From the NCBI GenBank assembly GCA_021732845.1, contig JAKFUF010000153.1, positions 1 through 47,762 of the forward strand: DNA of 47,762 bases, in the 5' to 3' direction. This DNA is from Planctomycetaceae bacterium (GTDB taxonomy: Bacteria > Planctomycetota > Planctomycetia > Planctomycetales > Planctomycetaceae). Below the pieces are notes generated by a model that saw nothing but the letters and a program-made list of their open reading frames with translations, was not told the origin of the DNA and did no database searches. Positions 25,625-33,353 of the stretch are shown here, piece after piece (the stretch's first letter is position 1; each line of letters opens with the position of its first letter). A program made the translations under genes and the position numbers.

Positions 25625-26957
25625 CCGAAAAGCCTTCGATCGTATTGTCGGCCAGTTCGATCTTGCCGGTCTCGGAACCCAGGCGGACGCCGACGCGTTG
25701 GGCGGGGTGGCGGGTTTCTTTTAAGGTGTTGCGGGCGAGGACGACTTGTTCGGTCAGGCCCTGGACGTCGATGGCGATGCCGTCGTCGCCGCCGCTGTTG
25801 ATGATGCGGTTGTTTTCCACGAGGTTGCGGTGGGCGGCGAAGGCCTGGCCGCGTTCGGGGCGGAAGAGGAGGCCGACTTTGCCACTGTTGAGGATGTCGT
25901 TGTCGCGGATGATGTTGTTGTTGTCGCGGTGGCCGATGGAGATGCCTGAGCCACGGTTCCCGTCGACCTTGTTCTTCTCTGCCAAACCAAACTTCACGCC
26001 CCAGCAGAAGAAGATGCCAATGTCATTCCGTTCGCAGACATTGTTGCGCATCAGCGGACGCTGTGAGCCACTGCCGGGGTGCAGGCCGAGTCCGGTGTGG
26101 TCGTGGCTGTGGCAGTCCTCGACGATCACGTCATGGCAGATCTGCCAACTGATGCCGTCGCCGTTGTAGTTCCGCGCGGTCACCTTCCGCATGCTGATGT
26201 TGGCGCAGTCCTGCAGGAAGATGCAGCCGGCGTGGTTGCCGTCGAGGTTCTCGTTCTCGGCCTTGTTGCCGTCCAGCGTGACGTTTTCAATCACCACGTT
26301 TTCGAGCAGTTCGCCGGTCAGCAGGGGGAACAGCGAGGCACAGGTCGAGTCGCCCATCTGCCAGTAGTTCTGGCGGAGGGCCTTGTCGAGCTTGAAGCGG
26401 TTGCCGGAACGGGCCACCAGAGTCCGCTTCGCCACTTCCATACCGCCGTTGTGCGGGTTCTTGGTCCGCAGGCAGACGCCATCGCCGATGGCAAAGCCGG
26501 AGGCGTCAGCCAGGGTGATCTCCTGGTCGAACCAGTCGGAATCGACCGCCAGCTTGACCTTTTTGGAGGGTTCCTTGACGAGGATCGAATCGTCGCCGCT
26601 GCCGAGAATGCGGACGTTGGAGGCCAGCGTGACGGCGTTCCGCAGCTTGTAGACGCCGGGGAGAACCTTGACGGTGCCACCGCCAAAGCGGGCGACATAG
26701 TCCACCGCTGCCTGCAGGACCTTGTCGTCCTTGCCCTGCAATTGTGCGTCCTTGGGGCCGACTGTCACGGTCAGTCGCTCTTCCCAGTTGGGTTCCGAGA
26801 CTTTGTCGCCAGACGTGGCTCGCGGATTCGTCACCGGTGGCCGGCCGTCATCCCCCCAGGCAACCGCCGAATACGCCGCGACGGCCATGCCAGCCGTCCA
26901 CTGAAAGAAGCTGCGGCGGGCGATTGGACCGGCGACGGGATTTGTTGAGTGTGACAT
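25593..26957 (-). CDS. TAT-exported right-handed beta-helix protein (pectate lyase-like)
   Basis: A 454-residue exported protein. The N-terminus has a twin-arginine signal (ARRSFFQWTAGMAVAAYSAV). The mature part opens with the usual AAVDYVARFGGGTVKVLPGVY entry of parallel beta-helix proteins, then PbH1-type coils (NVVIENVTLDGNKAENENLD, ARNYNGDGISWQICHDVIVE, KVDGNRGSGISIGHRDNNNI, RNLVENNRIINSGGDDGIAI). Members bind or cleave polysaccharides; no lyase-specific catalytic set could be confirmed by eye, so the substrate is open. The start at ATG 26957 precedes the TAT motif directly. It is convergent with the immunity island and overlaps its last frame by 32 bases. Confidence 0.85.
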   Translation of the reverse strand: MSHSTNPVAGPIARRSFFQWTAGMAVAAYSAVAWGDDGRPPVTNPRATSGDKVSEPNWEERLTVTVGPKDAQLQGKDDKVLQAAVDYVARFGGGTVKVLPGVYKLRNAVTLASNVRILGSGDDSILVKEPSKKVKLAVDSDWFDQEITLADASGFAIGDGVCLRTKNPHNGGMEVAKRTLVARSGNRFKLDKALRQNYWQMGDSTCASLFPLLTGELLENVVIENVTLDGNKAENENLDGNHAGCIFLQDCANISMRKVTARNYNGDGISWQICHDVIVEDCHSHDHTGLGLHPGSGSQRPLMRNNVCERNDIGIFFCWGVKFGLAEKNKVDGNRGSGISIGHRDNNNIIRDNDILNSGKVGLLFRPERGQAFAAHRNLVENNRIINSGGDDGIAIDVQGLTEQVVLARNTLKETRHPAQRVGVRLGSETGKIELADNTIEGFSVNVADMRKAT

Positions 26958-27025
26958 GCGGTGGGCTCTTGGCGGGTTGGATGAGTGAGTTGATGGCGAG
27001 ATGGTTACCCGATGTGAACGACTTC

Positions 27026-27189
27026 ATGAGCCGGCACGCGTTAGCGCGCGTTAGCGTCCGGTTCGTGGCGTTGGCGTCTTCCGATCATCCTCCAACCGGG
27101 GGCTAACGCCCTCCGGCTCACTGGCTGTGCGGCTCGTCAAAAATCGATCTTGCCGCGGTCCTAACGCGCGCTAACGCGTGCCGGCTCAT
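27026..27189. repeat. Perfect 29-bp inverted repeat element
   Basis: Two exact 29-base complementary arms lie at 27026-27054 and 27161-27189, each containing GCGTTAGCGCGCGTTAG or its complement. A second, imperfect pair (GCGTTAGCGTCCGGTT at 27048-27063 and AACCGGGGGCTAACGC at 27094-27109) is nested inside. The unit could fold as a compound hairpin or be a MITE-like element. It fills most of the 394-base gap between the beta-helix gene and the DUF1549/1553 gene, and a related element lies on the far side of the latter (29212-29309). Confidence 0.8.
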
Positions 27190-27351
27190 TGGCGGATTAA
27201 CATGTCGAAAACCGACAATATTTTTGACGCGTTCCTTGTTCGGTTTGCGATTGTGGAGCATGGGATGTATGGCACGGATTTCCCAGGCCGTGAGTCCATC
27301 ACGGAGGCGAGTCGCTTGAGGACGGTCTGGGAAGACCATTCTACTTTTGGA

Positions 27352-28992
27352 CTAATGATTGAACAAAAACTCGCTGCTGTTCAGCAGTGCCCAGAACACG
27401 TCGCTCAGGGCAACTCGGGGATCCTTGGTGGGTCCGCCCTCGTCGACATACGCAACAAGGCGGGCCAGTTCTTCGGGTCGTGGAGGCCGCGAGACCGAGG
27501 CGAAGTATAGGGCCTCCAGCCGTTCGGCGGTGGTCATGGCGGGAAAGTCGGCGATCGCCGCCAGCGTGGCGCTCTTCTCCAGGCCCGTGGCTTCGCCCAC
27601 AAACTGGCCGTTCATCATCGCCAGTGCCTGGAGAATAGTGGTGGTGCGTTCTGTCGGGGTGTCGCTGGTGTTGGCAAACATCTCCAGGAACTCGTCGCGC
27701 GGGGTCGTGTTGCCGAACTCCAGCGCCTCGCGGCCATTGAACGGTCGGTAAAAACCGGTGGCCTGCGCCAGGCTGTCAAAGATCTGCTCGGGAGTCAGCC
27801 CCTTGACCGGCATCCGCGCGAACAGCCGCACATCCGGCGGGCTTGTGCCACCGGGTGTGGCGGCACTGAGTTGATACGCCCGCGAGGATGTCAGGGCACG
27901 AATCAGAAACTTCGCGCTGTAGCCGCTTTCGATGAATTGCCGAGCGAGTTCGTCCAAGAGTTCCGGGTGGCTGGGCGGGTTTTGGCTGCTGAAGTCGTCG
28001 ACCGGATGCACGATGCCCAGCCCGAAGAACTGTGCCCACAGGCGGTTGACCGCCGCCCGCGCGACGTAGGGATTCTTTGGCGACAGCATCCAGTCGGCCA
28101 GCACGACACGCGGCCCCGCACGAAAACTTTCCGGCTTGGTACCGTCGAGCCACGCGGCGGAGACCGTCGTGCTTGTGCCAGGAATCTGCAGGGTTTGCCT
28201 GTCGAAGATCTCGCGAATCTGGCCCAAAACATTGTCCTGTTCCTGCCGTTCGATGCCGGCAAAGAACGCGGCGTAGCTCCAGAACTGTTCGCGTTTCCAC
28301 GTGTCAAACGGATGGTCGTGGCACTGCGCACATTCGATGCGCACGCCCAGAAAGACTCGCGCGGTTCCCGCCGCCAGGTTTTCGGGCTTGAGCTGTTTGA
28401 CCTGATAGAAGGCCGTTGGCCGGAGCTGCCGGCCAGGCTGAAACGCCCCGCCCGTGGCCTGCCCGTTGAGCGATGTCGTCAGGACATCGCGCACAATATC
28501 GGCGTGGCTCGCGTCGTCGGTCAGCTTCTGTCTGAGCCACGCTTCGAAGGCCGGGAGGAGAGCCCGGGCCTGAAGGTCGGCATCCACCTCCGGCAGCAAC
28601 GCCGTGCGCCAGACCGTGGTGAAGTGTGTGACATAGCTGGGGCTGTCAAGCAGTTGCTCCACCAGCCGTTCCCGCTTGTCGGCGCGGGTATCGGCCAGAA
28701 AGGCATGCACCTCGGCGACCGGTGGGATCTTGCCGCCGATGTCGAGCCACACCCGTCGGCAGAATTCGGCGTCGGTGCAGAGGCTGGCTGGTTCGACCCC
28801 CTCGGCCGCCCATTTCTTGGCGAGAGCCTCGTCAATCAGCCGCGCCAGCGACTGGACCTTCGCGTTAGCTCTGGCGGCGGGCACCACAGGCACCACAGGA
28901 ACCACCTTGGGCAACTCGCCCCCGCGCGCGACGCTGGTCAATACTGTCAGCAACAGCACCGCGATGCCGCGGAAATCAGAACGATGAGGCAT
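27352..28992 (-). CDS. DUF1549/DUF1553 exported planctomycete protein
   Basis: A 546-residue exported protein (signal peptide ending TVLTSVARG). DUF1549 spans about residues 45-245 with the typical DAEFCRRVWLDIGGKIPPVAEVHAFL opening and a CAQCHDHPFDTWK motif (CxxCH, possibly haem-binding). DUF1553 covers about 290-540 (NPYVARAAVNRLWAQFFG, HPVDDFSSQNPPSHPELLDE, SDVFWALLNSSEFLFNH). These proteins are abundant and nearly specific to planctomycetes and relatives, usually beside DUF1501 genes; no DUF1501 gene is next to it here. Function unknown, suspected roles in surface polysaccharide use or respiration. The ATG at 28992 has GAGGG nine bases upstream. Confidence 0.92.
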   Translation of the reverse strand: MPHRSDFRGIAVLLLTVLTSVARGGELPKVVPVVPVVPAARANAKVQSLARLIDEALAKKWAAEGVEPASLCTDAEFCRRVWLDIGGKIPPVAEVHAFLADTRADKRERLVEQLLDSPSYVTHFTTVWRTALLPEVDADLQARALLPAFEAWLRQKLTDDASHADIVRDVLTTSLNGQATGGAFQPGRQLRPTAFYQVKQLKPENLAAGTARVFLGVRIECAQCHDHPFDTWKREQFWSYAAFFAGIERQEQDNVLGQIREIFDRQTLQIPGTSTTVSAAWLDGTKPESFRAGPRVVLADWMLSPKNPYVARAAVNRLWAQFFGLGIVHPVDDFSSQNPPSHPELLDELARQFIESGYSAKFLIRALTSSRAYQLSAATPGGTSPPDVRLFARMPVKGLTPEQIFDSLAQATGFYRPFNGREALEFGNTTPRDEFLEMFANTSDTPTERTTTILQALAMMNGQFVGEATGLEKSATLAAIADFPAMTTAERLEALYFASVSRPPRPEELARLVAYVDEGGPTKDPRVALSDVFWALLNSSEFLFNH

Positions 28993-29211
28993 GGTTCACT
29001 GCCCTCGACTGCTGCGTATGACGAAGGTGAGGTCGAGCGAGATCCGTGGCTCAGCGATACATTGAACCATGAATCTCGAATCTCACAAATCTTCACGAAT
29101 CTGAGTGGGCACCGCAATCAGTCGCCCGGAATTTGGCGGCACCGATTAGATTCCATGTTAAAAAACTTGTCGGTCCCCCGATCCCCAAGGCTGGCCAGTT
29201 TTTCAAAAACC

Positions 29212-29309
29212 AGCCGGAACGCGTTAGCGCGCGTTAGCGACCGGTTTCCGATTTTGTGCGATCACCGCTATTTGGCACGGCCAGAACCGGGGCCTAACGG
29301 CCTCCGGCT
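29212..29309. repeat. Second inverted-repeat element of the same family
   Basis: An imperfect inverted repeat: 29212-29246 (AGCCGGAACGCGTTAGCG...CGGTT) pairs with 29285-29309 (AACCGGGGCCTAACGGCC...GGCT). It shares the core CGCGTTAGCGCGCGTTAGCG with the 27026 element. It sits in the 430-base intergenic gap 28993-29422. The rest of that gap, with words such as GAATCTCGAATCTCACAAATC near 29070, is simple-sequence-like and holds no gene. Confidence 0.65.
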
Positions 29310-29422
29310 GATACAGCTTTCGCCATCTTCCAAAACGGGCCAGCCCTGGCCGTTCCTTTCGGAGTGCGGTTCTACAAAATACAGTAGTGCCTGGTTCAGC
29401 GTCCGCGAATTTCGAGATTTCC

Positions 29423-32101
29423 ATGGCCATTGAGTCCCAGGCTGCCTCTCCGACCACGCGGGGTACGCGTTTGGCCGGGAGGGTGGCGCGGCTGGCTTCC
29501 AAGGAACTGCGGGAGACGCTGCGCGACCGGCGGACCATTCTTACGCTGGTGCTGATGCCGTTGTTGCTGTACCCGCTGCTCACGCTCGGATTTCAGAAGT
29601 TCATCCTCTCGACGAAGCCTGCCGCTGCCGGGCATGGCTATTTCATCGGGGTCTCGTCACTCAAGCAAAAGAACACTCTGGAATTTCTGCTGCAGTACGG
29701 TGCCGTGGCCATGGAAGACGAGGCCAGGCTGGGCGGTCAAAAGCCGGCCGACATCAAATACGACATCGTCATCCTGGAAGACATTGAGGGTTCAATCAGC
29801 CGGGGTGAACTGGATTTGGGCGTCAAACTCATCCCGGTGGCTCGTGATGACGACAATCCAAAAGCTCCCGATCAGGCGATCACGAAGGAGCACGGCCTGG
29901 CGCTCGACTGCCACTTCATCTACGAAGCGGGCACGATGGGGCCGTTGGTCCAACTTCTGGAACGGCGGCTGCAGGCAGCCGCGGCGGCGTGGCTGGCGGA
30001 CACACTGCGGAAAGCCGGGATTGCGCAGCGGTCGCGGCCGTTTCAATTTCAGCGCCTCGAGCTGGAGAATCCAAACCTCGACAAGGGAATGTCGCTGGCG
30101 GGGATGATCCCCGTGGTGTTGATCCTGATGACAATCACCGGCGCGGTCTATCCGGCGATCGACCTGACAGCGGGCGAGCGGGAACGCAACACGCTGGAAA
30201 TCTTGATCGCCGCGCCTGTGCCACGGCTCGGGCTGTTGTTTGCCAAGTACGTCGCGGTGGTCACGGTGGCCCTGCTCACGGCGACCATCAACTTGGTGTC
30301 GATGGTCGTCACCCTGCAGGTCAGCGGGATGGGGGCGGCGGTGTGGGGCGAGGGGATGCCGGTCGTGGCGATGATCGAAGTCCTGCTCCTCTTGGTGCTG
30401 TTCGCCGCCTTCTTTTCGGCGGTGCTGCTGGGGATCACCTCGTTCGCCCGCAGCTTCAAGGAGGCGCAGGCGTACCTGATTCCCCTGATGCTGCTCTCGA
30501 TTTCGCCAGGCCTGGTCAGCCTGATGCCCGGGATCAAACTCGAGGGCTGGCTGGCGGCGATGCCGTTGCTGAATGTGACCCTGCTGGCCCGCGACCTCTT
30601 GGCCTCCCAGGCCACCTTTTCCACCGCATTGGTGGTGATCTGCACAACCGCCCTGTACGGCGCTGCCGCCTTGGGGATTGCCTCGCAGATCTTCGGTGCC
30701 GATGCCGTCCTCTATGATGCCCGCTCGACCTGGGCCGATCTGGTGCGGCCACCGCGGCATCCACAACCGGCTGCCAGCATCTCGTCCGCATTGTTGTGCC
30801 TGGCCCTGCTGTTTCCCGCCACCTTCGTGGTGAGCCACCTGGTGCTAACGTTGAAGGATCTCGGGATCGGCGCAAAACTGCTCGCCAACAGTATGGCCGC
30901 CGGCTGTCTGTTCGGCGGCGTTCCGTGGCTCCTGGCCCGGCAGCAGCGGGTGGACTGGTGTACGGGTCTGCAATGGCGGCCGGCACCACTCGTGGCTTAC
31001 CCCGCCGCCGTGTTGCTGGGGTTGTCGCTGTGGCCGTTCGCCCACGAACTGGTGGTGTTCACCATGCGGTGCGGACTGGTCACATTGTCGCCGGAGATGA
31101 TTAAGAAAGGCCAGACGATCGTCGACCAACTGCGCACGACCAACGTGGTGGGGATCCTGCTGGCAATGGCGGTGGTTCCGGCGGTCACCGAAGAGTGGCT
31201 GTTCCGCGGGTATGTGTTCAGCGCCTTCCGGCAGCGGACTTCGCCGTGGGCCTCAATCGTCGCTTCCGGTGTTTTGTTTGGGCTGTTTCATCTGCTGTCG
31301 ACCGACTTTCTTGCCATCGAGCGGCTGGCCCCCAGCACGGCGCTGGGCATCGTGTTGGGCTGGGTCTGCTGGCGAACCGGCAGCGTGCGGCCCGGGATGC
31401 TCCTGCATGCCTGTCACAACGGCGTTCTCCTGTTGCTGGCGTTTTACAGTCCGCAGCTTCAATCCGGGAACTGGCTACCGGAAGGGTTTGATGAGCCGGG
31501 AGCCACGGTTCATCTTCCCCTGAACTGGCTGGCGGCAGCAGCCGTCGGCGTGGCCACGGGCGGGCTGATTTTGTCGCTGCAGACAGCTCCCGAACTTGGT
31601 CCACCAGACGGCCGGCCGGAGTTCGCAGTGTTGCCACGGGCAACCGGATGGTGGCAGGGTGTGTTGCGGAGTCTCGTCCCCTGGATCCTTGCGCTGTACT
31701 GGCTGCTGATTTTTACAGCCACGCACCTCCCCAAGGTTCCCGAGGCGATCGATCTTTCCAAGGTCTCCGACAAGACGCTGCACTATGGGGCCTATGGCGG
31801 ACTGGGCTTCCTGCTGGCGCTGTGGCTGGCCTCGTCGAAGCGCTTGAACTCGCGCTCTGGGCGAGTGTGGGGCGGAGTGTTCGGTGCGGCCTTGCTGATG
31901 ACGGTCATGGCGGCTTACGGAGCGTTTGACGAACTGACGCAGACACTTGTCGGACGGCACTGCGACCTGCTCGACTGGTATGCCGACATGCTGGGAGGAC
32001 TGTCCGGAATCGTCGTGTTCACCTTGGTCTCGTTCATTGCTGGTCAAGTCTTCGGCCCCACGGAAGACCCTCTCAAACCCGTGGCTGAGACGGTTCGCTG
32101 A
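29423..32101 (+). CDS. ABC-2 permease, CPBP protease and VanZ domains fused in one membrane protein
   Basis: An 892-residue polytopic protein with three modules. About 15-440 is an ABC-2/NatB-type permease (SKELRETLRDRRTILTLVLM, LTAGERERNTLEILIAAPV). About 460-700 is a CPBP (CAAX-type) intramembrane protease with all motifs: TEEWLFRGYVF, GLFHLLS and HACHNGVLL. About 750-880 is VanZ-like (DKTLHYGAYGGLGFLLAL, AAYGAFDELTQTLVGRHCDL, DWYADMLGG). NatB-CPBP fusions are known and pair with a NatA ATPase; none lies nearby. The VanZ addition is unusual to me. The ATG at 29423 was chosen over an upstream GTG at 29387. A gap of 128 bases separates it from the next gene on the same strand. Confidence 0.85.
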   Translation: MAIESQAASPTTRGTRLAGRVARLASKELRETLRDRRTILTLVLMPLLLYPLLTLGFQKFILSTKPAAAGHGYFIGVSSLKQKNTLEFLLQYGAVAMEDEARLGGQKPADIKYDIVILEDIEGSISRGELDLGVKLIPVARDDDNPKAPDQAITKEHGLALDCHFIYEAGTMGPLVQLLERRLQAAAAAWLADTLRKAGIAQRSRPFQFQRLELENPNLDKGMSLAGMIPVVLILMTITGAVYPAIDLTAGERERNTLEILIAAPVPRLGLLFAKYVAVVTVALLTATINLVSMVVTLQVSGMGAAVWGEGMPVVAMIEVLLLLVLFAAFFSAVLLGITSFARSFKEAQAYLIPLMLLSISPGLVSLMPGIKLEGWLAAMPLLNVTLLARDLLASQATFSTALVVICTTALYGAAALGIASQIFGADAVLYDARSTWADLVRPPRHPQPAASISSALLCLALLFPATFVVSHLVLTLKDLGIGAKLLANSMAAGCLFGGVPWLLARQQRVDWCTGLQWRPAPLVAYPAAVLLGLSLWPFAHELVVFTMRCGLVTLSPEMIKKGQTIVDQLRTTNVVGILLAMAVVPAVTEEWLFRGYVFSAFRQRTSPWASIVASGVLFGLFHLLSTDFLAIERLAPSTALGIVLGWVCWRTGSVRPGMLLHACHNGVLLLLAFYSPQLQSGNWLPEGFDEPGATVHLPLNWLAAAAVGVATGGLILSLQTAPELGPPDGRPEFAVLPRATGWWQGVLRSLVPWILALYWLLIFTATHLPKVPEAIDLSKVSDKTLHYGAYGGLGFLLALWLASSKRLNSRSGRVWGGVFGAALLMTVMAAYGAFDELTQTLVGRHCDLLDWYADMLGGLSGIVVFTLVSFIAGQVFGPTEDPLKPVAETVR

Positions 32102-32229
32102 CGGCGATTATGCTGCGGTCCTGTCCCAGGAATGCGCCAACGCTTCCACATCCAGACCGAACTCTCCATAATTCCCAACGATGAGAGAAGGCGGTTCGTT
32201 CCCTCGTGCCATCAATTCAGGATCTGCGG

Positions 32230-33129
32230 ATGACCATTGGCCTGCGGTTGACCACCCTTGCAGGTTGCCTTGCCTTGGCGGCAGTTGTCCATGCCGACGA
32301 CAAGGCCAATGTCGAAACTGCCGGAAAACCTGGGCAGGTCGATTTGCTGAAATTGTTCAAAAGCGAGTTTGTGGCGATCACGCCTGGCGAGGGAAAATTC
32401 CCTGCCACCTTCACGATGGGGTCGAAAGACGGCTTGGTTCAAGAGCAGCCAGCACACACCGTGACGCTGCGGACGCCGTTTCAAATCGCCAAATATGAGG
32501 TGACGCAGAATTTGTATGAAGCGGTGATGGGCGAGAACCCCAGCAAATGGAAGGGGCCGCGGAATTCCGCCGAGAACTTCACCTTCGCGGATGCCCAGAA
32601 GTTCTGCCGCACGGCAACGGAACTGATGCGGGCTCAGAAGCTGATCGGCGAGGCCGACGAAATTCGGCTGCCGACCGAGGCGGAATGGGAATACTGCTGC
32701 CGGGCTGGCACAACCACGGCCTATAGCTTCGGCGATGCAGCGCGGAAAGAATCTGACGAAGGGAAGAAGGCCAGCCTGCTGGATCCCTATGGTTGGCACA
32801 CAGGCAATGCCGCGGGAAATGATCCGCCGGTGGGGGCTCTCAAGCCAAACCCGTGGGGGCTCTATGACATGCATGGGTACCTGCGGGAATTCGTCCAGGA
32901 CCGGTGGCATCCGACCTTTGAAGGTGCTCCGGCGGACGGTTCGGCCTGGGGCGATGCCCCGAAGACTGATGAAAAAGCCGCTGAAATCAAGTCTGTTGTC
33001 GTTCGTGGCGGAAGCTGGCAGGATGCTCACGATCGACTGCGGAGCGCAGCGCGGGAATCATGGGAAGCTGGGCAACCGAGCGATGGGACGGGTTTTCGGT
33101 GTGTCTTAACGACTGTGAAAGGATCGTGA
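32230..33129 (+). CDS. Exported SUMF1/formylglycine-enzyme-like protein
   Basis: A 299-residue exported protein (signal peptide LTTLAGCLALAAVVHA) with one SUMF1-type domain: FTMGSKDGLVQEQPAHTVTL, FQIAKYEVTQNLYEAVMGEN, IRLPTEAEWEYCCRAGTTT, NPWGLYDMHGYLREFVQDRW, VVRGGSWQDAHDRLRSAARE and TGFRCVL. The paired active-site cysteines of true formylglycine-generating enzymes, expected just after RGGSW, are missing, so a binding rather than sulfatase-activating role is likelier. The ATG at 32230 leads straight into the signal peptide; a GTG at 32206 is possible. Not linked to a sulfatase gene in the window. Confidence 0.87.
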   Translation: MTIGLRLTTLAGCLALAAVVHADDKANVETAGKPGQVDLLKLFKSEFVAITPGEGKFPATFTMGSKDGLVQEQPAHTVTLRTPFQIAKYEVTQNLYEAVMGENPSKWKGPRNSAENFTFADAQKFCRTATELMRAQKLIGEADEIRLPTEAEWEYCCRAGTTTAYSFGDAARKESDEGKKASLLDPYGWHTGNAAGNDPPVGALKPNPWGLYDMHGYLREFVQDRWHPTFEGAPADGSAWGDAPKTDEKAAEIKSVVVRGGSWQDAHDRLRSAARESWEAGQPSDGTGFRCVLTTVKGS

Positions 33130-33157
33130 AAACTCTTCCAGTTCGGTGGAAATTCTT

Positions 33158-33185
33158 TTGTACAACCGATTTTGGCTTGTATAAT
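33158..33185 (+). promoter_or_regulatory. Strong sigma-70-type promoter of the S1 gene
   Basis: A perfect -10 TATAAT (33180-33185) with TTGTAC (33158-33163) 16 bases upstream. Transcription should begin near 33192, leaving a leader of about 160 bases before the ATG at 33354. This is the clearest promoter I found in the window, which suits a highly expressed ribosomal gene. Confidence 0.65.
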
Positions 33186-33250
33186 CCCGCGAAAGTAACG
33201 CGGCCCGAGTTTGAACCACTGAAGGTGGATTGCGGTCTTTGAAGTTAACC

Positions 33251-33279
33251 TTGCCTGATTCCAGCACGGAATCCGGCAA
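33251..33279 (+). promoter_or_regulatory. Stem-loop in the leader of the S1 gene
   Basis: A 12-bp stem (33251-33262 with 33268-33279, one mismatch) and a five-base loop lie within the predicted 160-base leader. Ribosomal protein S1 genes are autoregulated through leader structure in gammaproteobacteria; a similar role here is inference. Confidence 0.5.
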
Positions 33280-33353
33280 TGGGTTAGTTGGGAATGTAGT
33301 GACAATCTGGCCCTGATTTTGGGGGCCGCCGAGCCTGGCAGGATGATTTCGTG

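Noticed and set aside
27871-29433. 520-codon plus-strand frame opposite the DUF1549/1553 gene
   Set aside because: No motif; the opposite strand carries an unmistakable DUF1549/1553 protein.
32230-33129. A true formylglycine-generating enzyme activating sulfatases
   Set aside because: The active-site cysteines are absent and no sulfatase gene is near.
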